Source: Serratia ficaria
GTDB lineage: Bacteria; Pseudomonadota; Gammaproteobacteria; Enterobacterales; Enterobacteriaceae
Direction: 5' to 3'
Assembly (NCBI RefSeq): GCF_900187015.1
Contig: NZ_LT906479.1
Coordinates: 3,844,001-3,908,000, forward strand
DNA: 64,000 nucleotides
Position numbers and translations under genes: made by a program. The notes beneath the pieces were generated by a model. That model did no database searches. It was not told the DNA's origin and saw nothing but the letters and a program-made list of their open reading frames with translations. The first letter of the stretch is position 1. Each line of letters starts with the position of its first letter. Shown one piece after another: positions 54,922 to 64,000 of the stretch.

Positions 54922-55224
54922 TGCCACGGCGGCCATTCCGCCCCCTGCGAATCGGCCTGTGTATTATTTTCATTTAATCCAGCTTATTCGTTTGAATAAC
55001 GCAAACAGGTAAACATCGATATATAAATAGCGCTATAACGATGAATAACCTGCCCGGATAAAATGCGACTGCGTTGCCACTGCAAATATCCTATTAAGCC
55101 AATCCGACAGAAATAATCACTGCCGGACGAACCAACATCAGAATTAACTGAATATTCCGATGGTTTGCCGCCGACGGGTAGTTTATCGTTGGTCATCATC
55201 TGTTTTCAGCCGGGGATATCGGGA

Positions 55225-56124
55225 ATGCATCAACCAGCACCAGCGCTGCTTATCATCAATGGAAAAGGCGCCGGCAACGAAGAGCTGCGCCTCGCCGTGC
55301 AACGGCTGCGTGAAGAACAGCTGACCCTGCACGTGCGCGTCACCTGGGAACACGGCGACGCCGCGCGCTACGTCGAAGAAGCCGTCCGGCTGGGCGCCGG
55401 CACGGTCGTGGCCGGCGGCGGCGACGGCACCATCAATGAAGTGGCCGCCGCGCTGGTTCAGTTGCCGGCCCCGCACCGGCCCGCGCTGGGCATTCTGCCG
55501 CTCGGCACCGCCAATGATTTCGCCGTGGCCTGCAATATTCCGCTGGCGCCGGAACAGGCGCTGCAGCTGGCGATTAAGGGCCGCGCGGTGCCGATCGACC
55601 TGGCGAAGGTCAACGATCGGCGCTATTTCATCAACATGGCCACCGGCGGCTTCGGCACCCGCATCACCACCGAAACGCCGGAAAAGCTCAAGGCGGCGCT
55701 GGGCGGCGTTTCCTACTTCGTCCATGGGCTGCTGCGCATGGACCAGCTGCAGGCCGACCGCTGCGAAATCCGCGGGCCGGACTTCCACTGGTCGGGCAAT
55801 GCGCTGGTGATCGGCATCGGCAACGGCAAACAGGCCGGCGGCGGCCAGCAGCTGTGCCCGGACGCGCTGATCAACGACGGCCTGCTGCAGCTGCGGCTGC
55901 TGATGGCCGACGAACTGCTGCCGGCGCTGGTGGCCGCCCTGTTCAGCGACGAAGAGAACAAGAACATCATCAGCGCCGCGCTGCCGTGGCTGGAGATCGA
56001 CGCGCCGCATGAAATGACCTTTAACCTCGACGGCGAGCCGCTGAAGGGCCGGCACTTTCGCATCGAGGTGCTGCCGCAGGCGATCGAGTGCCGCCTGCCG
56101 CCCAACTGCGCCCTGCTGGGCTGA
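55225..56124 (+). CDS. yegS: Lipid kinase YegS
   Basis: Diacylglycerol-kinase-fold enzyme; E. coli YegS phosphorylates phosphatidylglycerol in vitro. 299 residues from the ATG at 55225 (GGGGA eight bases upstream). The nucleotide loop is [17 protein letters not shown] near residue 65, followed by [38 protein letters not shown] and [20 protein letters not shown] complete the family pattern. The frame is open upstream to 55165 without homology. Confidence 0.96.
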   Translation: MHQPAPALLIINGKGAGNEELRLAVQRLREEQLTLHVRVTWEHGDAARYVEEAVRLGAGTVVAGGGDGTINEVAAALVQLPAPHRPALGILPLGTANDFAVACNIPLAPEQALQLAIKGRAVPIDLAKVNDRRYFINMATGGFGTRITTETPEKLKAALGGVSYFVHGLLRMDQLQADRCEIRGPDFHWSGNALVIGIGNGKQAGGGQQLCPDALINDGLLQLRLLMADELLPALVAALFSDEENKNIISAALPWLEIDAPHEMTFNLDGEPLKGRHFRIEVLPQAIECRLPPNCALLG

Positions 56125-56297
56125 CTGACCGGGCGCAGCCTGCTCTGCGCCCCTTGCCTTTCCCGATCCGCCGTTTCCCCCGCAGCGATTAAATGTGATC
56201 CCTCCCGGCAAATTCGTCATTTCATACTTGTATGGTAGTTAGTTCATGGCGTATTTTTCGCCATTATCTCTACCCGCAGCTACAGGATGTGAAGGTT

Positions 56298-57512
56298 ATG
56301 AAAATTGTTAACGCCGAGGTGTTCGTCACCTGTCCGGGCCGAAATTTTGTCACGCTCAAGATCACCACCGACGACGGCATCACCGGCATCGGCGACGCCA
56401 CGCTGAACGGCCGCGAGCTGCCGGTGGCGTCCTATCTGAAAGATCACGTCTGCCCGCAGCTGATCGGCCGCGATGCGCATCAGATAGAAGACATCTGGCA
56501 ATTCTTCTACAAAGGCGCCTACTGGCGGCGCGGCCCGGTAACCATGTCGGCCATCTCCGCCGTCGACATGGCGCTGTGGGACATCAAGGGCAAAGCCGCC
56601 AATATGCCGCTGTATCAGCTGTTGGGCGGCGCGTCGCGCACCGGCGTGATGGTCTATTGCCACACCACCGGCCACTCTATCGACGAAGTGCTCGACGACT
56701 ACGCCAGGCATAAAGAGCTGGGGTTCAAGGCGATCCGCGCCCAGTGCGGCGTGCCGGGCATGAAAACCACCTACGGCATGGCCAAGGGCAAAGGCCTGGC
56801 CTACGAACCGGCCACCAAGGGCGACTGGCCGGAAGAGCAGCTGTGGTCGACGGAAAAGTACCTCGACTTCACCCCTAAGCTGTTCGAGGCGGTGCGCAAC
56901 AAATTCGGCTTCGACCAGCACCTGCTGCACGATATGCATCACCGCCTGACGCCGATCGAAGCGGCGCGCTTCGGCAAAAGCATCGAGCAGTACCGGCTGT
57001 TCTGGATGGAAGATCCGACCCCGGCGGAAAACCAGGAGTGTTTCCGCCTGATCCGCCAGCACACCGTCACGCCGATCGCCGTCGGCGAAGTGTTCAACAG
57101 CATCTGGGACTGCAAACAGCTGATCGAAGAACAGCTGATCGACTATATCCGCACCACCCTGACCCACGCGGGCGGCATTACCGGCATGCGGCGCATCGCC
57201 GACTTCGCTTCGCTGTATCAGGTGCGCACCGGCTCGCACGGCCCGTCCGACCTGTCGCCTATCTGCATGGCGGCGGCGCTGCACTTCGACCTGTGGGTGC
57301 CGAACTTCGGCGTGCAGGAATACATGGGCTATTCCGAGCAGATGCTGGAGGTGTTCCCGCACAACTGGAGCTTCAACGACGGCTATATGCACCCGGGCGA
57401 CAAGCCGGGGCTGGGCATCGAGTTCGATGAAAAGCGGGCGGCCCGCTACCCCTATGAGCCGGCCTACCTGCCGGTGGCGCGCCTGGAGGACGGCACCTTA
57501 TGGAACTGGTAA
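56298..57512 (+). CDS. rspA: Starvation-sensing protein RspA, mannonate/altronate dehydratase type
   Basis: Enolase-superfamily acid-sugar dehydratase of the ManD group. The E. coli protein was named for lowering sigma-S by removing a homoserine-lactone-related signal, but its structural family dehydrates D-mannonate or related acids. 404 residues from the ATG at 56298 ([20 protein letters not shown]), almost identical in layout to E. coli RspA; AGGATG precedes it. Metal-ligand regions: [33 protein letters not shown] and [10 protein letters not shown]. The His of [10 protein letters not shown] is the general acid. Overlaps rspB by 13 bases. Confidence 0.95.
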   Translation: MKIVNAEVFVTCPGRNFVTLKITTDDGITGIGDATLNGRELPVASYLKDHVCPQLIGRDAHQIEDIWQFFYKGAYWRRGPVTMSAISAVDMALWDIKGKAANMPLYQLLGGASRTGVMVYCHTTGHSIDEVLDDYARHKELGFKAIRAQCGVPGMKTTYGMAKGKGLAYEPATKGDWPEEQLWSTEKYLDFTPKLFEAVRNKFGFDQHLLHDMHHRLTPIEAARFGKSIEQYRLFWMEDPTPAENQECFRLIRQHTVTPIAVGEVFNSIWDCKQLIEEQLIDYIRTTLTHAGGITGMRRIADFASLYQVRTGSHGPSDLSPICMAAALHFDLWVPNFGVQEYMGYSEQMLEVFPHNWSFNDGYMHPGDKPGLGIEFDEKRAARYPYEPAYLPVARLEDGTLWNW

Positions 57513-58543
57513 GCGAACGCCGCGGCATGCGCAGCGTAGTGATTGAACAGCCCGGCCGGTTGGCCATCCAGCAACGCGCGCTGCCGCAGCCGGCGGCCGG
57601 CGAAGTGCGGGTGAGGGTGAAATTTGCCGGCATCTGCGGCTCCGACGTGCACATCTATCATGGCCACAACCCATTCGCCAACTACCCGCGGGTGATCGGC
57701 CACGAATTCTTCGGCCTGATCGATGCGGTGGGCGCCGGCGTCGATCCCCAGCGCATCGGCGAACGCGTCTCGGTCGATCCGGTGGTGAGCTGCGGCCATT
57801 GTTACCCCTGCTCGGTCGGCCGCCCCAACGTCTGCACCGAACTGCAGGTGATCGGCGTGCACCGCGACGGCGGCTTCAGCGACTACGCCTGCGCCCCGGC
57901 GCGCAACGCCTACCCGATCCCGGCCGCCATCAGCGATCGCCACGCCGCGATGGTCGAGCCCTTCACCATCGCCGCCAACATCACCGCTCATCTGCAGCCC
58001 AGGGCCGACGATATCGCGCTGGTCTACGGCGCCGGGCCGATGGGGCTGACGGTGATCCAGACGCTGAAGGGCGTCTATGGCGTCAAACAGGTGATCGTCA
58101 CCGATCGCATCGTCGAGCGGCTGGAAATGGCGCGGCAGAACGGCGCCGACTGGGCATTCAACAACGCCGAGGCTTCGCTGCCGCAGGCGCTGCTGGAACG
58201 CGGCATCCGCCCGACGCTGATCGTCGATGCGGCCTGCCACCCGGCCATTTTGCAGGAGGCGATCGCCCTGGCCTCGCCGGCGGCGCGCATCGGCATCATG
58301 GGCTTCTCCGGCGAGGCCTGCACCCTCACCCAACAGAGCATCACCAGCAAGGAGCTGTCGATCTTCTCCTCGCGCCTCAACAGCGCGCGCTTTCCGCAGG
58401 TGATCGACTGGATGGCGGCGGGAAAAATCGATCCGCAGCGGCTGCTCACCCACTGCCTGCCGGCCGATCGGGTTGAGCAGGCGATGCTGATGTTCGAACG
58501 GGATCAGCGCACCTGCTGCAAGGTGTTATTGCAGTTCGATTAA
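57500..58543 (+). CDS. rspB: Zinc-dependent sugar/alcohol dehydrogenase RspB
   Basis: Medium-chain NAD(P)-dependent dehydrogenase partner of RspA, probably acting on the sugar acid or its alcohol. Zinc ligands are in [15 protein letters not shown] and GHEFFG; the structural zinc is in [15 protein letters not shown]. The Rossmann motif is [17 protein letters not shown]. 347 residues from the ATG at 57500, which has GGAGG ten bases upstream and overlaps the rspA stop; the E. coli-like N-terminus MRSVVIEQP at 57527 is an alternative. Cotranscribed with rspA. Confidence 0.93.
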   Translation: MELVSERRGMRSVVIEQPGRLAIQQRALPQPAAGEVRVRVKFAGICGSDVHIYHGHNPFANYPRVIGHEFFGLIDAVGAGVDPQRIGERVSVDPVVSCGHCYPCSVGRPNVCTELQVIGVHRDGGFSDYACAPARNAYPIPAAISDRHAAMVEPFTIAANITAHLQPRADDIALVYGAGPMGLTVIQTLKGVYGVKQVIVTDRIVERLEMARQNGADWAFNNAEASLPQALLERGIRPTLIVDAACHPAILQEAIALASPAARIGIMGFSGEACTLTQQSITSKELSIFSSRLNSARFPQVIDWMAAGKIDPQRLLTHCLPADRVEQAMLMFERDQRTCCKVLLQFD

Positions 58544-58562
58544 TTGTCATCACCGGGGCAAC

Positions 58563-58581
58563 GGGCGGCCTGTGGCCGCCC
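58563..58581. repeat. Intercistronic hairpin between rspB and the MFS gene
   Basis: GGGCGGCC (58563-58570), TGT, GGCCGCCC (58574-58581): perfect stem, no T run. More like an mRNA-stabilising intercistronic hairpin than a terminator. Confidence 0.6.
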
Positions 58582-58632
58582 ATGCAGACTACAAAGCATC
58601 ACGATTAAAACGACACCAAGTGGAGTGCTTTT

Positions 58633-59922
58633 ATGTTTAAAAACCTGCGTTGGACCATCGTATTCCTGCTGTTCATGGTTTACATGATCAACTATCTCGA
58701 CCGCGTCGCGCTGTCGATTACCGTGCCGATGATCGAAAAAGACCTGATGCTGAACGCCGAGCAGTTCGGCTTCATCTTCGGCAGCTTCTTCTTCGGCTAC
58801 GCCATTTTCAACTTTATCGGCGGGCTGGCGGTGGACAAGTTCGGCCCCACCCTGGTGCTGGGGGTGGCGGTCGGCCTGTGGTCAATTTTCTGCGGCATGA
58901 CCGCGGTCGCCACCGGCTTCTACTCGATGCTGATCCTGCGCATCCTGTTCGGCATGGCCGAAGGGCCGATCTGCGCCTCCGCCAACAAAATGATCAACGG
59001 CTGGTTCCCGAAGAAGCAGGCGGCGACCGCCATGGGCCTGCTCAGCGCCGGCTCGCCGCTGGGCGGCGCGGTGGCCGGGCCGATCGTCGGCTATCTGGCG
59101 CTGGCGTTCGGCTGGCGGCCGGCGTTCATGATCATCTGTTCCATCGGCATCGTCTGGATGCTGGTGTGGTTCTTCGTGGTGGCGGATAACCCGGCGAAGA
59201 GCAAACGCGTCAGCGCCGGTGAATTGGCGCTGATCGACCGGCAAAAGCTGGAAAGCCACGGCGAGGAAGAAGAGCTGAGCAACGCCGCCCACGGGCTGGG
59301 CTATTATCTGAAGCAGCCGATCATCCTGGTCACCGCCTTCGCCTTCTTCTGCTACAACTATATTCTGTTTTTCTTCCTCAGTTGGTTCCCGTCGTACCTG
59401 GTGCAGGCGCATAACCTGAATCTCAAAGAGATGAGCCTGACCACGGTGATCCCCTGGATCGTCGGCTTCGTCGGGCTGGCGCTCGGCGGCTATATCTCCG
59501 ACAAGATTTTCAACATTACCGGCAAGCTGCTGCTGTCGCGCAAGATAGTGCTGGTGACCAGCCTGTTGGCGGCGGCGGTGTGCGTGGCGCTGGCGGGCGC
59601 CGTCAGCAGCGTGGTGCCGGCGGTGATATTGATGTCGGTTTCCATTTTCTTCCTTTACATCACCGGCGCCATTTATTGGGCGATCATTCAGGACGTGGTG
59701 CATAAATCCCGGGTCGGCGGCGCCAGCGGCTTTATTCATCTGGTCGGCAGCGTTTCCGGCATCGTCGGGCCGATCGTCACCGGCTACATCGTGCAAAACA
59801 CCGGCAAGTTCGACAGCGCCTTTATGCTGGCCGGCGGCGTGGCGGCGCTCGGCGCGCTGCTGGTGTTGCTGGTGATCAAAGCGCCGCGCCCTGCGGCGCA
59901 GGCGCACACATTAAAACCATAA
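58633..59922 (+). CDS. MFS transporter, sugar-acid (ACS/hexuronate) family
   Basis: 429 residues, 12 membrane segments. VYMINYLDRVALSITVPMIE is the signature of the anion:cation symporter family (ExuT, DgoT, GudP), which carry hexuronates, galactonate or glucarate. The motif A-like loop is GGLAVDKFGPTLVLGVAVGL. Its place between rspB and a mannitol-dehydrogenase-type gene suggests import of the sugar acid handled by RspA/RspB. As I recall, the E. coli rsp cluster has only one transporter (ydfJ), so this gene is extra. Substrate not identified. Confidence 0.88.
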   Translation: MFKNLRWTIVFLLFMVYMINYLDRVALSITVPMIEKDLMLNAEQFGFIFGSFFFGYAIFNFIGGLAVDKFGPTLVLGVAVGLWSIFCGMTAVATGFYSMLILRILFGMAEGPICASANKMINGWFPKKQAATAMGLLSAGSPLGGAVAGPIVGYLALAFGWRPAFMIICSIGIVWMLVWFFVVADNPAKSKRVSAGELALIDRQKLESHGEEEELSNAAHGLGYYLKQPIILVTAFAFFCYNYILFFFLSWFPSYLVQAHNLNLKEMSLTTVIPWIVGFVGLALGGYISDKIFNITGKLLLSRKIVLVTSLLAAAVCVALAGAVSSVVPAVILMSVSIFFLYITGAIYWAIIQDVVHKSRVGGASGFIHLVGSVSGIVGPIVTGYIVQNTGKFDSAFMLAGGVAALGALLVLLVIKAPRPAAQAHTLKP

Positions 59923-59931
59923 AACGGCACG

Positions 59932-59947
59932 GGGCCGCGCGCGGCCC
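59932..59947 (+). terminator. GC hairpin after the MFS gene
   Basis: GGGCCGC (59932-59938) pairs with GCGGCCC (59941-59947), followed by TTTCAGACC. A weak terminator or intercistronic hairpin ahead of the next gene. Confidence 0.5.
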
Positions 59948-59976
59948 TTTCAGACCTCTTTTCAGGGATATTCAGC

Positions 59977-61455
59977 ATGAGACTTTCCAGCGACAGCGCG
60001 CTGCCGGCGGCCATTGCCCGCCCCGGCTACCCGCGTGAACGACTGCAACCGCGCATCGTGCATCTCGGCTTCGGCGCGTTTCACCGCGCCCATCAGGCGC
60101 TGTATGCCGAAAAACTGGCCAACGAGCACGCCAGCGATTGGGGCTACTGCGAGATAAGCCTGCAGCACGGCCAGCAAAAGATCGCCGACCTGCAGCGGCA
60201 AGAGCTGCTGTACTCGGTGGCGGAGATGGACGACGACGGCTGGCAGGGCCGGGTGATCGGCGTGGTGCGCCAGGCGCTGCATCTGCAGGCCGACGGGCTG
60301 GCGGCGGTGCTGGCGGCCATGACGCGGCCCGAAGTGGCCATCGTCTCGCTGACCGTCAGCGAGAAAGGCTATTGCCATCACCCCGCCGGCGGAGACCTGA
60401 TGACGGACCATCCGGACATCGCGCACGACATCGCGCACCCGCTGCAGCCGCGGTCGGCGCCCGGGTTGATCCTCGCGGCGCTGCGCCTGCGCCGCGAGCG
60501 CGGGCTGCCGGCGTTCGCGGTGATGTCCTGCGACAACATGCCGGCCAACGGCCAGGTGACGCGCACCGTGATCACCCAGCTGGCGCAGCGGCAGGACGCC
60601 GGGCTGGCCGAGTGGGTACGGCGCGAAGCGGCCTTCCCTTCCACCATGGTGGACCGCATCGTCCCGGCGGTGACGCCGGAAACCCGCCGCCAGCTGCAGA
60701 GCCTGCTGGGCGGCATCGACGACGAGATCGGGGTGGCCTGCGAGCCGTTCAGCCAGTGGGTGATCGAAGATAATTTCCCGCAGGGCCGCCCGGCGTGGGA
60801 ACGGGTCGGCGCCGAGCTGGTGAGCGACGTGCTGCCGTACGAAGAAATGAAGCTGCGCATGCTGAACGGCAGCCATTCGTTCCTCGCCTACCTCGGCTAT
60901 CTGGCCGGTTATCAGCATATCAGCGACTGCATGCAGGATGCGGATTTCGCGCGCGCCGCGCGCCATTTGATGCTGGCGGAACAGGCGCCGACCCTGCGGC
61001 TGCAGGGCGTCGATCTGGCGCAGTACGCCGACTCGCTGCTGCAACGCTACCGCAACCGCGCGCTGAAACACCGCACCGGGCAGATCGCCATGGACGGCAC
61101 GCAAAAACTGCCGCAGCGGCTGCTGGACGCCATTCGCTGGCATCTGGCGCACGGCGGCAATTTCGCGTGCCTGGCGTTGGGGGTAGCCGGCTGGATGCGC
61201 TACGTCGGCGGCCGGGACGAACAGGGCCGGGCCATCGCCATCAGCGATCCGCTGAGCGAACGCCTGGCCGATTTGGTGGCCGGCAGCGAGGAAGGCCGGC
61301 CGCGGGTGCTGGCGCTGTTGCAGCTGGAAACGGTATTCGGCCGCGACCTGCCTGACACGCCCGTCTTCGTCAACGCCGTGTGCGAAGCCTATCAACGGCT
61401 GCTGGCGCTGGGCGCCAAAGCCGCCGTCGCCGCCCTGCCCACCCACGCCAGCTAA
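59977..61455 (+). CDS. Mannitol dehydrogenase-family oxidoreductase (YdfI/fructuronate reductase type)
   Basis: 492 residues of the polyol-specific long-chain dehydrogenase family, which includes UxuB, MtlK-like and YdfI enzymes; likely interconverts a hexuronate with its aldonate. NAD-binding region [20 protein letters not shown] (residues 26-45), family signature [16 protein letters not shown], and the catalytic lysine region in [20 protein letters not shown]. The E. coli rsp cluster has the homologous ydfI. It should form the step before RspA (mannonate production) or a related reaction. AGGGATATTCAGC precedes the ATG. Confidence 0.9.
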   Translation: MRLSSDSALPAAIARPGYPRERLQPRIVHLGFGAFHRAHQALYAEKLANEHASDWGYCEISLQHGQQKIADLQRQELLYSVAEMDDDGWQGRVIGVVRQALHLQADGLAAVLAAMTRPEVAIVSLTVSEKGYCHHPAGGDLMTDHPDIAHDIAHPLQPRSAPGLILAALRLRRERGLPAFAVMSCDNMPANGQVTRTVITQLAQRQDAGLAEWVRREAAFPSTMVDRIVPAVTPETRRQLQSLLGGIDDEIGVACEPFSQWVIEDNFPQGRPAWERVGAELVSDVLPYEEMKLRMLNGSHSFLAYLGYLAGYQHISDCMQDADFARAARHLMLAEQAPTLRLQGVDLAQYADSLLQRYRNRALKHRTGQIAMDGTQKLPQRLLDAIRWHLAHGGNFACLALGVAGWMRYVGGRDEQGRAIAISDPLSERLADLVAGSEEGRPRVLALLQLETVFGRDLPDTPVFVNAVCEAYQRLLALGAKAAVAALPTHAS

Positions 61456-61469
61456 CCGGGAGATTCCTG

Positions 61470-62801
61470 ATGACTGCTACTCCGCATGACGCCGTGACCG
61501 ACGGCAACCAACCGCTGCTGCGGCGCGTCGCCAGCGCCTCGGCGATAGGCACGGCGGCCGAATACTATGACTTTTTCGCCTACGGCACCGCCGCGGTGCT
61601 GTTCTTCGGCCAGCTGTTCTTCCCCAACGCCGATCCGCTGGTCAGTACGCTGGCGGCCTTCGCCACCTATGCGGTCGGTTTTCTGGCCCGCCCGCTGGGG
61701 GGCATCGTATTCGGCCACATCGGCGATAAGGTCGGGCGCAAGAAAGCGCTGGTGATCACCATTCTGATCGTCGGCCTCGGCACCTTCTGCATCGGCCTGT
61801 TGCCGACCTATGAAAAAATAGGCATCTGGGCGCCGATCGCGCTGATTTTCATCCGCGTGCTGCAGGGCTTCGGCGTCGGCGGCGAGCAGGCCGGCGCGGT
61901 GCTGATGACCGCCGAATACTCGCCGCCGGCGCGCCGCGGCTTCTACGCCAGCTGGGTGCAAATCGGCGCGCCGGCCGGCTTTCTGTTGCCGTCCGGGCTG
62001 TTCGCCCTGTTGACCGCCCTGCTGTCGCCGGCGCAGATGCTCGACTGGGGCTGGCGCATTCCGTTCCTGCTCAGCCTGCTGCTGGTGATTGTCGGGCTGT
62101 TCATTCGCCTGAAGATCGACGAGTCGCCGGTCTTCACCCAGATCCGCGCCACCAAGGCGGTGGAAAGCCGGCCGGTGGTGGAGGTGGCCCGCACCTACCC
62201 CGGCCTGATCGGCAAAGGGGTGTGCGCCAAGCTGATCGAAGCCTGCGCCTTCGCCATGTTCACGGTGATCGTGCTGGCCTACGGCAAGGCTAACCACCTC
62301 GATGAAAGCATTCTGCTGGAGGCGATGATCGTGGCGGTGGTGCTGGAAATTTTCGCCATCCCGCTGATGGGCCACCTTTCCGACCGGCTGGGCCGCAAAC
62401 CGGTCTACATCGCCGGCGCGCTGCTGCAGGTGATCTGCATAGTGCCGTTCTTTATGGCCATCAACCTCGACAATTATTGGGTGACCCAGATCGCCATGAT
62501 CCTGGTGCTGACGCTCGGCCACAGCATGTGTTACGCCCCGCAGGCGTCCTACTTCCCCGAGCTGTTCCCGACCCGCATTCGCTGCAGCGGCATCGCGCTG
62601 ATCTGGCAGATCGGCTCGCTGATCGGCAGCGGCGTGCTCGGGCTGGTGGCGGTGAAAATCCTGCAGGTGACCGGCGGCCACTACTACGGCCTGGCGGGCT
62701 ACATGATGGTGTTGGGGGTGGTGTCGGCCATCGGCCTGAGCCTGATGCCGGAAACCGCGCCGCAGCGGCGCAAACAGGAATATCAGGACTGGCATCATTA
62801 A
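61470..62801 (+). CDS. MHS-family MFS transporter (YdfJ-like)
   Basis: 443 residues from the ATG at 61470 (GGGAG eight bases upstream), 12 membrane segments. RVASASAIGTAAEYYDFFAY is the metabolite:H+ symporter hallmark, GHIGDKVGRKKALVITIL motif A, and RVLQGFGVGGEQAGAVLMTA the fourth segment. Homologous to E. coli YdfJ of the rsp cluster and to the ProP/ShiA group. With the ACS-type transporter upstream the cluster has two unrelated importers, perhaps for two substrates. The frame is open upstream to 61380 inside the previous gene; not used. Confidence 0.9.
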   Translation: MTATPHDAVTDGNQPLLRRVASASAIGTAAEYYDFFAYGTAAVLFFGQLFFPNADPLVSTLAAFATYAVGFLARPLGGIVFGHIGDKVGRKKALVITILIVGLGTFCIGLLPTYEKIGIWAPIALIFIRVLQGFGVGGEQAGAVLMTAEYSPPARRGFYASWVQIGAPAGFLLPSGLFALLTALLSPAQMLDWGWRIPFLLSLLLVIVGLFIRLKIDESPVFTQIRATKAVESRPVVEVARTYPGLIGKGVCAKLIEACAFAMFTVIVLAYGKANHLDESILLEAMIVAVVLEIFAIPLMGHLSDRLGRKPVYIAGALLQVICIVPFFMAINLDNYWVTQIAMILVLTLGHSMCYAPQASYFPELFPTRIRCSGIALIWQIGSLIGSGVLGLVAVKILQVTGGHYYGLAGYMMVLGVVSAIGLSLMPETAPQRRKQEYQDWHH

Positions 62802-62899
62802 GTTGGCCTATTCGGCGGGTGGATTTATCCACCCGCCGTCAGACAATAATCTGCTAGTATGGTGGCATTCGAATTCCAGCCTGATGCCTGATTGACGCC

Positions 62900-63586
62900 A
62901 TGTCTGAAACGTACAGTCTCACCAACACCGTCCCGGTCAACCAGCAGATCTACCGTTTCCTGCGCAAGGATATTGTCGACTGCAGCATTCCTCCCGGCAC
63001 CCTGCTGTCCGAGAAAGAGATCTCCACCCGTTTCAACGTTTCGCGCCAGCCGGTGCGCGAGGCCTTTATCAAGCTGGCGGAAGCCGGGCTGGTGCAGATC
63101 CTGCCGCAGCGCGGCACCTTCGTGATGAAGATCTCCGCCAAGCGGGTGGCCGACGGGCGTTTTATCCGCCAGGCGGTGGAGTGCGCCATCGTGCGCCGCG
63201 TGGCGCAGCGCATCACGCCCGAACAGCTGATGACGCTGGAGCATAATCTGCATCGCCAGGAGCTGGCGGCGCAGAACCGGCAAACGCGCGAATTTCTGGC
63301 GCTGGACGACGCGTTCCACCAGCTGCTGACCCAGTTCGCCGACTGCCCGCTGGCCTGGGAAACCATCGAAACCATCAAGGCCACCATGGACCGGGTGCGC
63401 TTCCTCAGCCTGAGCGAGGTCTCGCCGCCGGAAAGCCTGATCCAGCAACATTACCGCATTTACGCGGCGCTGAAGGCGCAGGACGCGGATGCCGCCGAGC
63501 GCGCCATCCACGAGCATCTGCAGGAGATGATCTATTCGATCACGCCGATCGCCCTGCAGAACACCGAGTGGTTCGAGGCAGAATAA
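62900..63586 (+). CDS. rspR: GntR-family regulator RspR of the rsp cluster
   Basis: 228 residues: GntR winged helix at ~15-85 (VNQQIYRFLRKDIVDCSIPP, SEKEISTRFNVSRQPVREAF, QRGTFVMKISAKRVAD) and an FCD effector domain with metal-site residues in LALDDAFHQLLTQFADCPLA and the conserved LIQQHYRIYAAL. Close to E. coli RspR (YdfH), repressor of rspAB. It is last in the cluster, 98 bases behind the YdfJ-like gene. The operator should lie upstream of rspA (56125-56297), where I did not find an unambiguous palindrome. Confidence 0.92.
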   Translation: MSETYSLTNTVPVNQQIYRFLRKDIVDCSIPPGTLLSEKEISTRFNVSRQPVREAFIKLAEAGLVQILPQRGTFVMKISAKRVADGRFIRQAVECAIVRRVAQRITPEQLMTLEHNLHRQELAAQNRQTREFLALDDAFHQLLTQFADCPLAWETIETIKATMDRVRFLSLSEVSPPESLIQQHYRIYAALKAQDADAAERAIHEHLQEMIYSITPIALQNTEWFEAE

Positions 63587-63603
63587 TCAGTCAGTTATCC
63601 CGC

Positions 63604-63621
63604 CGGGAGCGATCGCTCCCG
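63604..63621. terminator. Hairpin after rspR
   Basis: CGGGAGCG (63604-63611) directly abuts ATCGCTCCCG to 63621, forming a self-complementary 18-mer around GATC. It lies about 18 bases past the rspR stop; only a weak ATTT follows. The remaining bases to 63788 contain the fbaB promoter region and no gene. Confidence 0.55.
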
Positions 63622-63788
63622 CGTATTTGGCCGCGCAAATGGCATTTCCTCTCAATCGCATCTATTGTTTCTCCTTGTCACAGCAAGTTCAGTAGTATCG
63701 CTTTAACGGCTTCAATCACCGCTTTTACTGCGCCGGTGGTCAGAGACCCTGGGCTGCCGGTGTATGAAAAGCTCAATCAGGAGTAAGT

Positions 63789-64000
63789 CATGACTGATAT
63801 AGCACAGTTGTTAGGAAAGGAAGCGGAAGACCTGTTGCAACACCGCTGTACCACTATCCCCGCCGAAAACCTGTACCTGCCGGGCGCCGACTTCGTCGAC
63901 CGGATCATGATTGATAACAACCGCCCCAATACCGTACTGCGCTCGATGCAAACCCTGCTCAACCACGGCCGCCTGGCCGGCACCGGCTACCTGTCGATCC
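63789..64000 (+). CDS. fbaB: Class I fructose-bisphosphate aldolase FbaB, cut by the right edge
   Basis: Schiff-base aldolase of the DhnA family, used in gluconeogenic growth in E. coli. Only the first ~70 residues are in the window (MTDIAQLLGKEAEDLLQHRC, then VDRIMIDNNRPNTVLRSMQT), near-identical in layout to E. coli FbaB; the catalytic lysine lies beyond the edge. CAGGAG ends eight bases before the ATG. TGAAAAGCTCAA (63764-63775) faintly resembles a Cra site but overlaps the leader and is not called. Confidence 0.94.

Noticed and set aside
63764..63775. Cra (FruR) site upstream of fbaB
   Set aside because: TGAAAAGCTCAA matches the Cra consensus poorly and sits almost on the ribosome-binding site.
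63568..63786. 72-codon frame between rspR and fbaB
   Set aside because: Runs through the rspR terminator palindrome and the fbaB leader; Ser/Arg-rich with no family.

Overview
The window looks like a chromosomal segment of a high-GC enterobacterium, most likely Serratia (S. marcescens group). Gene order and protein sequences follow E. coli K-12 closely in several blocks (purC-bamC-dapA/gcvR-bcp/perM; bepA-yfgD/hda; upp-uraA/purMN; ppk-ppx-yfgG; alkA/yegD; mdtABCD-baeSR-yegP-trhP-cyaR-yegS; rspAB...rspR; fbaB). Species assignment is inference from recalled homologues; no search was run. There is no prophage, IS element, CRISPR array, rRNA or tRNA that I can support.

Layout. 1-5109: purC (cut by the left edge, with a PurR box), bamC-dapA, gcvR-bcp and perM. 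5110-15530: an accessory block inserted where E. coli has perM and bepA back to back. It holds a secreted alkyl sulfatase, a Fur-boxed YncE-like lipoprotein plus TonB-dependent receptor, a B3/4-domain protein divergent from an XRE-cupin regulator, two broken gene remnants (GNAT and LysE family), and an Rrf2 regulator with an NDH-2-like flavoprotein. 15634-23316: bepA, yfgD, hda (CTG start), a coiled-coil lipoprotein with a GlsB/YeaQ-type membrane protein, upp-uraA, and divergent purMN under a PurR box. 23430-25233: speG and two uncharacterised membrane proteins. 25510-34548: a long-form pstC-pstA-pstB operon with a three-unit Pho box, divergent from ppk-ppx and yfgG. 34655-41385: mgtE, an Ada/AlkA fusion, yegD, a GNAT gene followed by a decapitated P-loop gene, a PPOX-fold protein preceded by a perfect 31-bp palindrome, and an aldo/keto reductase. 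41654-56124: the complete mdtABCD-baeSR efflux/envelope-stress operon, yegP, trhP, the sRNA CyaR with a CRP site, and yegS. 56298-63586: an expanded rsp sugar-acid cluster (rspA, rspB, two MFS transporters, a YdfI-type dehydrogenase, rspR). 63789-64000: the start of fbaB.

How it works together. Phosphate is a theme: a PhoB-type promoter drives a Pst permease/ATPase set next to the polyphosphate kinase/exopolyphosphatase pair. Purine control appears twice through PurR boxes. The rsp cluster is a self-contained sugar-acid module with its own GntR regulator. I did not find an obviously new multi-gene system. The best leads for new biology are the Rrf2-flavoprotein pair with an operator lying on its own -10, the palindrome over the PPOX-gene ribosome-binding site, the perM-bepA insertion with its deletion scars, and the inner-membrane-type lipoprotein beside the YeaQ-like gene.
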